NCBI GenBank assembly: GCA_031082315.1 | Contig: JAVHLC010000010.1 | Span: 56,718 to 120,717, forward strand | Reading direction: 5' to 3' | Source of the DNA: Thermodesulfobacteriota bacterium | Lineage (GTDB): Bacteria; Desulfobacterota; QYQD01 | DNA length: 64,000 nucleotides | Shown here: positions 1 to 7,013 of the stretch, in pieces | Layout of the letters: every line of letters starts with the position of its first letter | How positions within the stretch are numbered: the first letter of the stretch is position 1 | Program-made: the position numbers and the translations under genes | Notes under the pieces: model-generated | Databases searched by the model: none | What the model was told of the DNA's origin: nothing | The model's input: the letters and a program-made list of their open reading frames with translations, nothing else

Positions 1-77
1 AGAGTATTCCAACACCCTTTTTAATATTCTATTTGAATACTATTAATTAGTGCAAGTCTTTTTGTGGGATACGCCGG

Positions 78-205
78 GACGAACTTCACACTTTCAGCGA
101 TCAGCAATTAGCTGTCAGCAAAAACCCAATACAAACAACATATTAAGCTGAACGCTGATAGCTCCATCCGGAATTCTTGGAGTTCCGGATGGAAACTAAA
201 TATAT
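78..205 (-). repeat. Dispersed ~160-bp palindromic repeat (family A), copy 1
   Basis: Degenerate copy of a MITE-like repeat found at least seven times in the window. It contains the family's core (alternating TCAGC/GCTGA words around TTAAGCTGAACGCTGATAGC) and one terminal palindrome, CCGGAATTCTTGGAGTTCCGG. The other end is eroded. No gene is visible in bases 1-445 apart from this element. Confidence 0.75.
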
Positions 206-445
206 TTTGTCTTATTGTGTTATTTGGCAAATTCTTATATGATTTTGAGTAGATGCAGCTCCATTGGAAAAATAGCGGCTGGAAATGTAAAAGATGAAGG
301 CCGAAGACAAGCAACGCTAACCCGAGCCTGCACGACGCCAGCGATAAGCTCTAGTGCCACGCTTCGCTACTTGAACCGCAGCGACGGCAGCTCAAGAGAT
401 CCCCGTTAGAAAAGAATCAAAACGTGGGAATAGGAGGTATGTGAG

Positions 446-1366
446 ATGAAGCGAGTGGTCTTGATTCTCTTGATTCTGGCCACCCCGGCCTTAGCTATTG
501 CCCAAACCCCTTCCCGCCATGAACTAAACAGACATCTCAATCACATAAGCCAACTTGTCGATCAGGGAAAAGCCCTTATGGGTACGGCTATCAGCCAGTT
601 CAGGACCTTCGATGATTACATGGCCCATAGTCGTGCGACGAAAAAAAAGCTACAGGAGGCAGAAAACTACGTTACCCAAAATATCTCTGACCCTTATTAT
701 AGCGCCCTTTCGCATTTACTCATTGCTGAGGCCTATGCGTGCAATTTACCCGAGTTACCACAGCCGCTGGAACGCAAGGACAATCAGACGGTGCTGTGGT
801 ACCCTTACAAAGATGTAATGCGAAACCTGGATAGCGCGTTGTCAAGAGTGGGGTGGCTAAAAAAGGGCGCCTATGCCAACCGCTTTGGGCTTATTGCAGA
901 CGTAGCCTTCTTTGTTCACCTACAGTATGATCTGTTGCGCCAGTCGCTAGACGTTATTAAAGCGGAAGATATGGACTCCGCCATCATTATCGAAAAACCT
1001 TCGAGTATCTGTTACACAAGAGGATTACAGGCAATCGATCAGGCCATTGAAAATGAGAAAAAGAGCCTATCCTCTTTACAACGAAGGCAGGATGGAATTT
1101 CGGAATTAAGCGAGAAAGCATATCTTTACGATTTGGTTAAGTCACGCTTTGTTCAAAATGGAATCGAATCGAGTGAACCCGCACTGCTTGAAGTCGATCC
1201 CAGACGCAGAGATTCTTTGGAGTCGATGTCCCGTTTGGCGGCTGAAATGAGTCGGGTACCATTCCACCATACTCAAGCATTTAAATTCTTCGACTTTTTA
1301 GGTAGTGCGTTTATTCCTAAGTATGGCCTGGCAAAGCAAACGATTGCGCTGATTTTTGGACAATAA
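446..1366 (+). CDS. Secreted or periplasmic hypothetical protein
   Basis: 306 residues. The first ~20 residues (MKRVV, then a leucine/isoleucine/alanine-rich stretch ending LAIAQ) form a Sec signal peptide, so the mature protein is probably periplasmic. The rest is mostly helical and polar, with no cysteine pairs, haem motifs or membrane segments that I can see. I do not recognise the family. The start is supported by AGGAGG about ten bases upstream of the ATG. It stands alone between repeat family A and the convergent trmO, which gives no functional clue. Confidence 0.75.
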   Translation: MKRVVLILLILATPALAIAQTPSRHELNRHLNHISQLVDQGKALMGTAISQFRTFDDYMAHSRATKKKLQEAENYVTQNISDPYYSALSHLLIAEAYACNLPELPQPLERKDNQTVLWYPYKDVMRNLDSALSRVGWLKKGAYANRFGLIADVAFFVHLQYDLLRQSLDVIKAEDMDSAIIIEKPSSICYTRGLQAIDQAIENEKKSLSSLQRRQDGISELSEKAYLYDLVKSRFVQNGIESSEPALLEVDPRRRDSLESMSRLAAEMSRVPFHHTQAFKFFDFLGSAFIPKYGLAKQTIALIFGQ

Positions 1367-1425
1367 AAGTATAAGATTAAAAAAATATCGCCATGGATCA
1401 GCCGGGTGGGTATTTATGCCAATGT

Positions 1426-1908
1426 TCATCTAAACCTTTCATCTGCCTTCATCTTATGTATCTTATTCACTTTTTCGGAGAGCCAGCCTATTCGCTCCGC
1501 CTTTGGGCTGTCGAATTCCGGAACATAAGGTTTTATGTCCAGAAGTGGTGTGCCGTCCACAACATCCACATCTTCGACTTGAAGCGTCCGCCCTTCCACC
1601 CTTACCAGTCTGACCACAGATATTCCTATAGGATTCGGGCGCTTGGGCGCCCTCGTCGCAAATACACCGCGCAGACGATCGTCCATAAATGGCTTAACCT
1701 TTAACGAATAACCTTCCGAGAGATGAAAATAATAAACTAAAACAATGTGGGAAAATCCTTCTATGTCTTTAAGTCCATCAACGTACTCTGGTTCCATCTT
1801 TATAGTCCCGGGGATGCCTCTGGCGGCGGTTGGTTGTATGGGCATTCCCTGGATATCTTTAAAGGGAGAATGAATTATACCTATCGGCCTAAGTATTATC
1901 TCTTTCAT
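1426..1908 (-). CDS. trmO: tRNA t6A37 N6-methyltransferase TrmO (TsaA/VirR-like)
   Basis: 160 residues covering a full TsaA/TrmO beta-barrel domain. Family landmarks are the N-terminal PIGIIHSPF, the GLKDIEGFSHIVLVYYFH segment, and ATRAPKRPNPIGISVVRL, which carries the SAM-binding residues. TrmO methylates N6-threonylcarbamoyladenosine at position 37 of tRNAs using S-adenosylmethionine. Some TrmO-like proteins in anaerobes lie beside metal or sulfur genes and may act otherwise, so the tRNA role is by family. It lies 42 bases downstream of the DsrE-like gene on the same strand and is probably co-transcribed with it. Confidence 0.9.
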   Translation of the reverse strand: MKEIILRPIGIIHSPFKDIQGMPIQPTAARGIPGTIKMEPEYVDGLKDIEGFSHIVLVYYFHLSEGYSLKVKPFMDDRLRGVFATRAPKRPNPIGISVVRLVRVEGRTLQVEDVDVVDGTPLLDIKPYVPEFDSPKAERIGWLSEKVNKIHKMKADERFR

Positions 1909-1950
1909 AATTTCCCTATGCTATTCATGTGATTTCGGATAATGATCTGC

Positions 1951-2262
1951 TCAAAACGTGATAACCTTGTCAGCGTCCCTAACCAATTCGTACAGATCGT
2001 CCATCCAGGCAATGGGGCAGGTACTTGATCCCACGAGACCGTGGGATTTCATACAAACCCCTCAGACATAAAAATCTCCTTTGAACTGGTTAACTTGCTC
2101 CATAACATTAAATTCTTCGGTGCTACTTTTTTCAAAACATACGCCTTTCCCGAGCATAAACACACTGACATCGTCACCTTTTTTGCCCCCCACATTGGCC
2201 AATCTCATGGCATTATATATTGTCTCTCCATCGTCGGCAGTAATGATAAATAGAATTTTCAT
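1951..2262 (-). CDS. DsrE-like selenoprotein (in-frame UGA read as selenocysteine, residue 67)
   Basis: 103 residues if the TGA at 2062-2064 is read through. The first 66 residues (MKILFIITADDGETIYNAMR and onward) are a DsrE/DsrF-type fold. After the TGA the frame continues as GVCMKSHGLVG and ends DLYELVRDADKVITF, which is the normal C-terminus of the family. DsrE-like proteins carry Cys-Gly-x-Cys at this site, so the TGA replaces the first Cys, giving Sec-Gly-Val-Cys. Downstream of the TGA is a strong SECIS-like hairpin (separate entry). The family relays sulfur or acts as a small thiol redox protein. Without recoding it would be a 66-residue truncated product. The promoter is probably shared with trmO. 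Confidence 0.85.
2028..2064 (-). promoter_or_regulatory. Bacterial SECIS element of the DsrE-like gene
   Basis: Reading the minus strand from the UGA (2064-2062), 21 nt are followed by the loop GGUCUC (2040-2035), closed by a perfect 7-bp stem, AUCCCAC (2034-2028 complement) with GUGGGAU. A loop starting with GGUCU about 18 nt after the UGA is the SelB recognition feature of the E. coli fdhF SECIS. Spacing, stem and loop all fit the bacterial model. Confidence 0.85.
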
Positions 2263-2359
2263 CCCCTATCCCTCCTTTCGCTATAGGCATCGCATCTGGA
2301 TTTATCTTGTAATGCGCATCATCATATCAGAAAAGTCAGCAGATTAGTAAAAAAATTTC

Positions 2360-2400
2360 TTGACATGATTGGTTATTTGGCTATATTACCAAATAACCAA
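2360..2400 (+). promoter_or_regulatory. arsR promoter with overlapping palindromic operator
   Basis: TTGACA (2360-2365) and TATATT (2382-2387) are spaced by 16 bp. A perfect 12-bp inverted repeat, TTGGTTATTTGG (2369-2380) and CCAAATAACCAA (2389-2400), lies between and over these boxes with an 8-base spacer. This arrangement suits an ArsR-family repressor blocking RNA polymerase. It lies 34 bases upstream of arsR. Confidence 0.85.
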
Positions 2401-2433
2401 CATTAAGAGTAGCCACCTACGGAGGATAGCCCC

Positions 2434-2790
2434 ATGCCAACGACAACGAAGGGAAAGATCAGCACACGGACGCAGGCCCGATTAGAAGCCCGCGCAAAGA
2501 TAATTAAAGCCCTGGCTCATCCCAGCCGCTTGTTCATCGTCGAAGAACTATCCAAGGGAGCTCGATGCGTGAATGAACTCACGGAAATGATCGGCGTCGA
2601 TGTCTCGACGGTCTCCAGGCATCTCTCTGTGCTAAAGGCTGCCGGTATAGTTCAGGACAATAAGCACGGAACTCAGATTTACTATATACTGCGGATACCC
2701 TGCATCCTTAAATTTTTTGACTGTATCGAGTCCGTATTAGTAGCTAATGCCCAGGCCCATATGAAGCTGCTGAAGACCATGCGCGCTTAA
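2434..2790 (+). CDS. arsR: ArsR-family metalloregulator
   Basis: 118 residues with a winged helix-turn-helix (about residues 25-95): KALAHPSRLFIVEEL, then the recognition region VDVSTVSRHLSVLKAAGIV. Possible arsenite-binding cysteines are Cys47 in GARCVNEL and the C-terminal pair in IPCILKFFDC, a layout different from the classical ELCVCDL helix. The protein would leave DNA when it binds As(III) and derepress the genes that follow. The operator is the palindrome immediately upstream. The gene heads a module of ArsP-type permease, thioredoxin-like protein and Acr3. Confidence 0.92.
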   Translation: MPTTTKGKISTRTQARLEARAKIIKALAHPSRLFIVEELSKGARCVNELTEMIGVDVSTVSRHLSVLKAAGIVQDNKHGTQIYYILRIPCILKFFDCIESVLVANAQAHMKLLKTMRA

Positions 2791-2842
2791 AGACTTTTTA
2801 AAAATAATCCCGCATTAGCTTAATCAAGAGAGGTACCCTGAA

Positions 2843-4153
2843 TTGAAACAGTGGCAAGCTATCAGCCTCATGGTCGGCATTTTTCTCGCGGCATATTTCA
2901 CCCCCTTTGCCCACCCTATCGTGCGGCAGTCCGGCCTGGAGGCCTTTATGATGCTCCAGGAATATGCCCGGGAACATGTGCTTCTCTGTCTGGTTCCGGC
3001 CTTCTTCATTGCCGGGGCCATCGCTGTCTTTATCAGCCAGGCCAGTGTTATAAAATACTTTGGTGGCCAGGCCCAAAAGTGGCTGGCCTATTCCGTGGCC
3101 TCGGTATCCGGCGGTATCCTGGCCGTCTGTTCTTGTACGATACTGCCCCTTTTTGCCGGTATCTACGCGCGCGGGGCCGGCATTGGCCCGGCCACGGCCT
3201 TCCTCTACGCCGGGCCGGCTATTAATGTGCTGGCCATCATCCTCACCGCACGAGTGCTGGGCATAGAACTTGGTGTGGCCCGCGCTGTCGGCGCCATTGG
3301 TTTCAGTATCGTCATCGGTCTTTTGATGCACCTGGCCTTTCTGAAAGAAGAACGGGAAAAGGCCAAGGAGGCCGCGGCCGTATTGCTACCGGAGGAAGAA
3401 AATGGCAAGCCGCTCTGGAAAATGATTATCTACTTTGCCCTAATGGTCGGGATTCTGGTCTTTGCCAACTGGGGCAAGCCGGGTGATGCTAAAATTACTT
3501 TAAATAATGGAACTGTCCTGGAGGGAGTTCTCTCTGGTGAAACGCTGACCGAATACCACTTCAAGAAAATTGACGGCAACGCAATCCAGGTTATTCCAAA
3601 GGATAACATCTTTTCCATAGACTATGCCCCCTCGTTTTATACCAGCATTTATAAGGCTCGCTTTTATATCGCAGGGGCCCTGCTTCTTGGACTCATCGGG
3701 GCACTGTCCCTCTGGTTCAAACCGGCGGAACTGAGGGAGTGGGGAGCATCTACCTGGAATTATGCCGGGATGATCTTGCCGCTTCTTTTCCTGGGCGTAC
3801 TGGCTGCGGGGTTTCTACTCGGACGCCCGGGACATACAGCTCTTATCCCGGAAAGGTGGATAGCAACCAGTGTGGGCGGGAACTCATGGTTCTCGAACGC
3901 CTTTGCCAGTGTAGCCGGGGCTTTTATGTATTTTGCCACCCTGACTGAAGTACCAATTTTACAAGGCTTACTCGGCGCCGGAATGGGAAAAGGCCCGGCT
4001 CTGGCGTTACTTCTGGCCGGACCGGCGCTAAGCCTGCCCAGCATGCTGGTCATTCGCCAAGTTATGGGCACCAAAAAAACCATACTCTTTATTACCCTGG
4101 TCTGTGTTATGGCCACAGTTGCCGGCAAGGTTTTTGGCACGTTCTGGGGATAA
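2843..4153 (+). CDS. ArsP/SO_0444-type permease (DUF318)
   Basis: 436 residues with about eight to ten membrane segments. The conserved SCTILPLFAGIY motif (CSC in the third segment) and the repeated GPALSLPSM/GPAINVLA half-motifs mark the COG0701/DUF318 permeases, which include ArsP exporters of organoarsenicals. A hydrophilic insertion of about 50 residues (roughly 215-265, GTVLEGVLSG to DNIFSIDY) separates the two halves and looks like a small beta domain. The start is TTG, preceded by GAGAGG; no nearer ATG keeps the first helix. It follows arsR by 52 bases and precedes a GPGCPKC thioredoxin, a frequent partner of this family. Confidence 0.9.
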   Translation: MKQWQAISLMVGIFLAAYFTPFAHPIVRQSGLEAFMMLQEYAREHVLLCLVPAFFIAGAIAVFISQASVIKYFGGQAQKWLAYSVASVSGGILAVCSCTILPLFAGIYARGAGIGPATAFLYAGPAINVLAIILTARVLGIELGVARAVGAIGFSIVIGLLMHLAFLKEEREKAKEAAAVLLPEEENGKPLWKMIIYFALMVGILVFANWGKPGDAKITLNNGTVLEGVLSGETLTEYHFKKIDGNAIQVIPKDNIFSIDYAPSFYTSIYKARFYIAGALLLGLIGALSLWFKPAELREWGASTWNYAGMILPLLFLGVLAAGFLLGRPGHTALIPERWIATSVGGNSWFSNAFASVAGAFMYFATLTEVPILQGLLGAGMGKGPALALLLAGPALSLPSMLVIRQVMGTKKTILFITLVCVMATVAGKVFGTFWG

Positions 4154-4172
4154 TTTGAAAGGAGGTACAACC

Positions 4173-4403
4173 ATGAAAATTCAAATACTGGGACCTGGTT
4201 GTCCCAAATGTATTAAACTGGCCGAGGCCACGAAGCAGGCAGTAAAAGACCTCGGGATCGACGCTACCGTGGAGAAGGTGGCGGATATCAGAGAGATTAT
4301 GTCCTACGGAGTGATGATCACTCCGGCCCTGGTCGTCAATGGCGTGGTCAAGGTGGCCGGCAAGGTGCCGGGCGTTGAAGAAATCAAAAAGATGCTGGCA
4401 TAG
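4173..4403 (+). CDS. Small thioredoxin-fold protein (redox-active disulfide protein 2 type)
   Basis: 76 residues with [11 protein letters not shown], giving a Cys-Pro-Lys-Cys active site near the N-terminus, and the cis-proline region [11 protein letters not shown]. This is the COG0526-related family that travels with DUF318 permeases and Acr3. The start is fixed by GGAGG six bases before the ATG. It lies between the permease and acr3, so a role as a thiol donor or arsenic ligand carrier for the transporters is likely, though inferred from context. Confidence 0.88.
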   Translation: MKIQILGPGCPKCIKLAEATKQAVKDLGIDATVEKVADIREIMSYGVMITPALVVNGVVKVAGKVPGVEEIKKMLA

Positions 4404-4434
4404 AAGAGTCAAAAAAACAGGAAGCGGCCTGGAT

Positions 4435-5478
4435 ATGGCTGAACAAATTGTTAAAAAACTTTCATTTCTGGATCGATTTCTAACCTTATGGATCTTCCTG
4501 GCTATGTTTGCGGGGGTGTTCGGGGGGTATCTTTTCCCCGGCGTACGGAACGTGATCAATTATTTTCAGATCGGCACCACCAATATCCCCATTGCCATCG
4601 GGTTGATCCTGATGATGTACCCGCCACTGGCCAAGGTGAAATATGAACAGTTAGGGCAGGTTTTTCATAATTTTAAAGTTCTGGGCCTCTCCCTCGTTCA
4701 AAACTGGGTCATCGGACCCATCCTGATGTTTCTCCTGGCCATTACCTTTCTTTCAGGTCACCACGAATACATGGTGGGTCTTATCCTGATCGGTCTGGCC
4801 CGGTGCATCGCCATGGTCATCGTCTGGAATGAACTGGCCGCCGGAGATACAGAATACTGCGCCGGACTTGTGGCCTTCAACTCTATTTTTCAGGTACTTT
4901 TCTTTTCCGTCTATGCCTACATATTCATTACTGTTATTCCTCAATGGCTGGGGCTTAAAGGCGCGGTGGTGGATGTTTCCATCGGCCAGATAGCCGAAAG
5001 CGTTTTTATCTACCTGGGTATTCCCTTTTTAGGAGGTATGTTGACCCGACTAATCGGGCTCAAGGTCAGGGGACGCCAGTGGTATGAAGAGAGATTTATT
5101 CCTAAGATCAGCCCCATAACCCTTATGGCCTTGCTCTTCACCATCCTGGTCATGTTTTCCCTCAAAGGGGAATACATCGTCCAGCTTCCTCTGGACGTAG
5201 TCCGGGTGGCCATCCCCCTGTGCATCTATTTCGTGAGCATGTTCTTTGTCTCCTTCTATCTTTCCATGAAGATAGGGGCCACCTACGAGCAGTCAACCAC
5301 TCTGAGCTTTACCGCGGCATCCAACAACTTCGAACTGGCCATTGCCGTGGCCGTGGCCGTTTTCGGGATTGATTCCGGTCAGGCCTTCGCCGCAGTAATC
5401 GGTCCCCTGGTGGAAGTGCCGGTTTTGATCAGCCTTGTGAACATGGCCTTGTATTTCCGGAGACGATTTTATTCTTAG
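4435..5478 (+). CDS. acr3: Arsenite efflux permease Acr3
   Basis: 347 residues and ten predicted membrane helices. The diagnostic Cys of helix 4 is in [19 protein letters not shown], and the conserved glutamate of helix 9 is in [18 protein letters not shown], followed by [10 protein letters not shown]. Acr3 exports As(OH)3 using the proton gradient. Start ATG at 4435 gives the typical MAEQ...[15 protein letters not shown]-terminus; upstream residues in the open frame overlap the previous gene. It is the last gene of the arsR operon before a 460-bp repeat-filled gap. Confidence 0.95.
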   Translation: MAEQIVKKLSFLDRFLTLWIFLAMFAGVFGGYLFPGVRNVINYFQIGTTNIPIAIGLILMMYPPLAKVKYEQLGQVFHNFKVLGLSLVQNWVIGPILMFLLAITFLSGHHEYMVGLILIGLARCIAMVIVWNELAAGDTEYCAGLVAFNSIFQVLFFSVYAYIFITVIPQWLGLKGAVVDVSIGQIAESVFIYLGIPFLGGMLTRLIGLKVRGRQWYEERFIPKISPITLMALLFTILVMFSLKGEYIVQLPLDVVRVAIPLCIYFVSMFFVSFYLSMKIGATYEQSTTLSFTAASNNFELAIAVAVAVFGIDSGQAFAAVIGPLVEVPVLISLVNMALYFRRRFYS

Positions 5479-5939
5479 CCACGAATTGCACGAATTTATG
5501 AAAAGACTCAGCGGTAAGCCGAGCCTTCAAATCTCCCCTATCCTCCTTTGCCACACTTAACCCTGTGGGTGCTGGAGAAATCGGAGACTATGTGCGGAAC
5601 ATCATGCAAATCCCCCTTAATCCCTTTTTCCGAAAGGAGAGCGAGGGGAGGATTTGAGCTGGGACCGAATACTCAACATGGTTTTTTGAACAAATAATCT
5701 GCTACAAAAATCTCTTTTCCTGAGTTCCTGAGTTCTCGATTCAAGAACTCTTGAACATGCATAGCGAGCGCATTCCCCGCTGTTTGCCATCCAGGTCCGC
5801 CTCTGGCGGGCAGCGGGGTTAGCGAGCGAATACGATGCATTTTACTTTGCATACGGAGATTCCCCGTCCGCCGCAGGCGGGTTGCGGGGAGCTTCAATTT
5901 TTAACTTCGTGTTTATTCGTGGCAAAAAAAGGATTTCTT
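5479..5939. other. Intergenic gap without a gene
   Basis: Contains low-complexity fragments of dispersed repeats, including a CGAATTGCACGAATTTATG tract next to the acr3 stop and, from about 5755, a copy of repeat family B. I see no supported coding region or terminator with a clear T-run. Confidence 0.6.
5755..5897 (+). repeat. Dispersed GC-rich palindromic repeat (family B), copy 1
   Basis: Begins GAACATGCATAGCGAGCGCA, contains two ATTCCCCG/GCGGGG hairpins and TAGCGAGCGAATACGATGC, and ends GGGGAGCTTCAATTT. Two other copies lie at 11296-11386 (reverse, internally deleted) and 55973-56093. Each lies in an intergenic position near a redox-related gene. Confidence 0.85.
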
Positions 5940-6437
5940 ATGTCGGAGAAAGAACCCTCTTATATAGCAATAAAGGGCATCCGGGTGGGTATCCTAGGCC
6001 TGAGAGAGGCGCTGGAGAAATTGTCCGCCTGGAAAGGGAAAAAAGACGAAGAAATTGCCGACCTGATGCTCGTAAAATTAAAAGCCGGAAATTACATACC
6101 CTCTTCTGTAGAGGCAGAATATAAAGCGGCTTTTTTGCGTGAATTCAAGAAATTCGTGGGAGAACCGGTGGCCGAAGAAAAAACGTCTATTTTAAATATC
6201 GCCATCCTGGGGCCAGGGTGCCCGAGCTGCGACCAACTGGAGCAGATGGTCATGTCTATTCTTACAGAAGAGAATATAGGGGCGGAGGTAGAGCATGTGC
6301 GTGACGTGCGAGAAATCGCCAGCTATGGGATGGTAGCCACCCCGGCCCTGGTAATAAACGGCGAGATAAAGTCCTCCGGCCGGTTGCCGTCCAAAACCCA
6401 GATAAAAGACTGGATAAGGGAGTCTGTAAGTGTGTGA
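5940..6437 (+). CDS. Thioredoxin-fold protein with N-terminal extension
   Basis: 165 residues. Residues ~85-165 repeat the small arsenic-linked thioredoxin: ILGPGCPSCDQLEQMVM carries a Cys-Pro-Ser-Cys site and MVATPALVINGEI the cis-proline loop. The first ~80 residues (YIAIKGIRVGILGLREALEK onward) are a separate helical domain with NYIPSSVEAEYKAAFLREFKKFVG, a NifX/DUF-like motif seen in other anaerobe redox proteins that I cannot name with certainty. The start ATG follows AAAGGATTTCTT. Probably a second thiol carrier for the ars module, or an independent redox adaptor. Confidence 0.8.
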   Translation: MSEKEPSYIAIKGIRVGILGLREALEKLSAWKGKKDEEIADLMLVKLKAGNYIPSSVEAEYKAAFLREFKKFVGEPVAEEKTSILNIAILGPGCPSCDQLEQMVMSILTEENIGAEVEHVRDVREIASYGMVATPALVINGEIKSSGRLPSKTQIKDWIRESVSV

Positions 6438-6563
6438 ATACTGCGGGAATACAGGACGCTGTTACGGGTTTTTGGCCATGGTCCTGGCCTGGATTTATCG
6501 GAAAGGGATGCTACTGATAAAGAAACCGCGAATCCGGAAGGGCATTTTGAGAACGGCGGCGAA

Positions 6564-7013
6564 ATGAAGAACTGGGTAATTCTGCCGACATTTATCGTCA
6601 TCCTTTGTTGTCCGCAGTTGGCCCGTGGAGATCAGAAAATCCCAGCCACAAAAAAGGATCACCCATGGAAGGGCATTAAATTGGGCTCAGCAATTCTGGA
6701 CATCGGCGGGACCTACCGCCTGCGAGGCGAGATGCAGGACGAAACTAACATAAGAACGTATGGCACGGGCACTAAGGAAGACTACATCCTTTCCCGGTTG
6801 CGACTCGATCGCAATTTGCAGTTGCCCCATGCCATTCGACTTCATACCCAAATCCAAGATGCCGAGGCCATGGGGCTTTCCTTTTCGGACAAGGATTTTG
6901 CTCCGGGCAATAATCCTTACCATGATCCATTCGACATCAACCAAGCCTATATCGAGTACCGGCCGGTTAAGGGTGCGACAGCCCATTTATCAGCGAAAGG
7001 AGAGAGGTTATGA
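6564..7013 (+). pseudogene. 5' remnant of an outer-membrane beta-barrel porin
   Basis: 149 residues: a signal peptide (MKNWVILPTFIVILCC...ARG) and then the start of an alginate-export/porin-like barrel, with IGGTYRLRGEMQDETN, YILSRLRLDRNLQL and FDINQAYIEYRP. Such porins normally run to 400 or more residues, so this one is broken about one third in; the last residues run into the ribosome-binding site of the next gene and the stop overlaps its ATG. Porins next to multihaem cytochromes form electron conduits through the outer membrane, so this looks like a conduit gene that lost its 3' part, probably through a deletion that joined it to the cytochrome gene. The frame is also open upstream to 6438. 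Confidence 0.7.

Noticed and set aside
6438-6563. Open frame joining the thioredoxin stop (TGA 6435) to the porin, as a possible fifth Sec readthrough
   Set aside because: The thioredoxin domain is complete at this TGA and the porin has its own signal peptide and start. No GGUC loop is evident.
7011-7013. TGA ending the porin remnant
   Set aside because: The frame meets another stop within a few codons and no barrel sequence continues, so it is truncation, not recoding.
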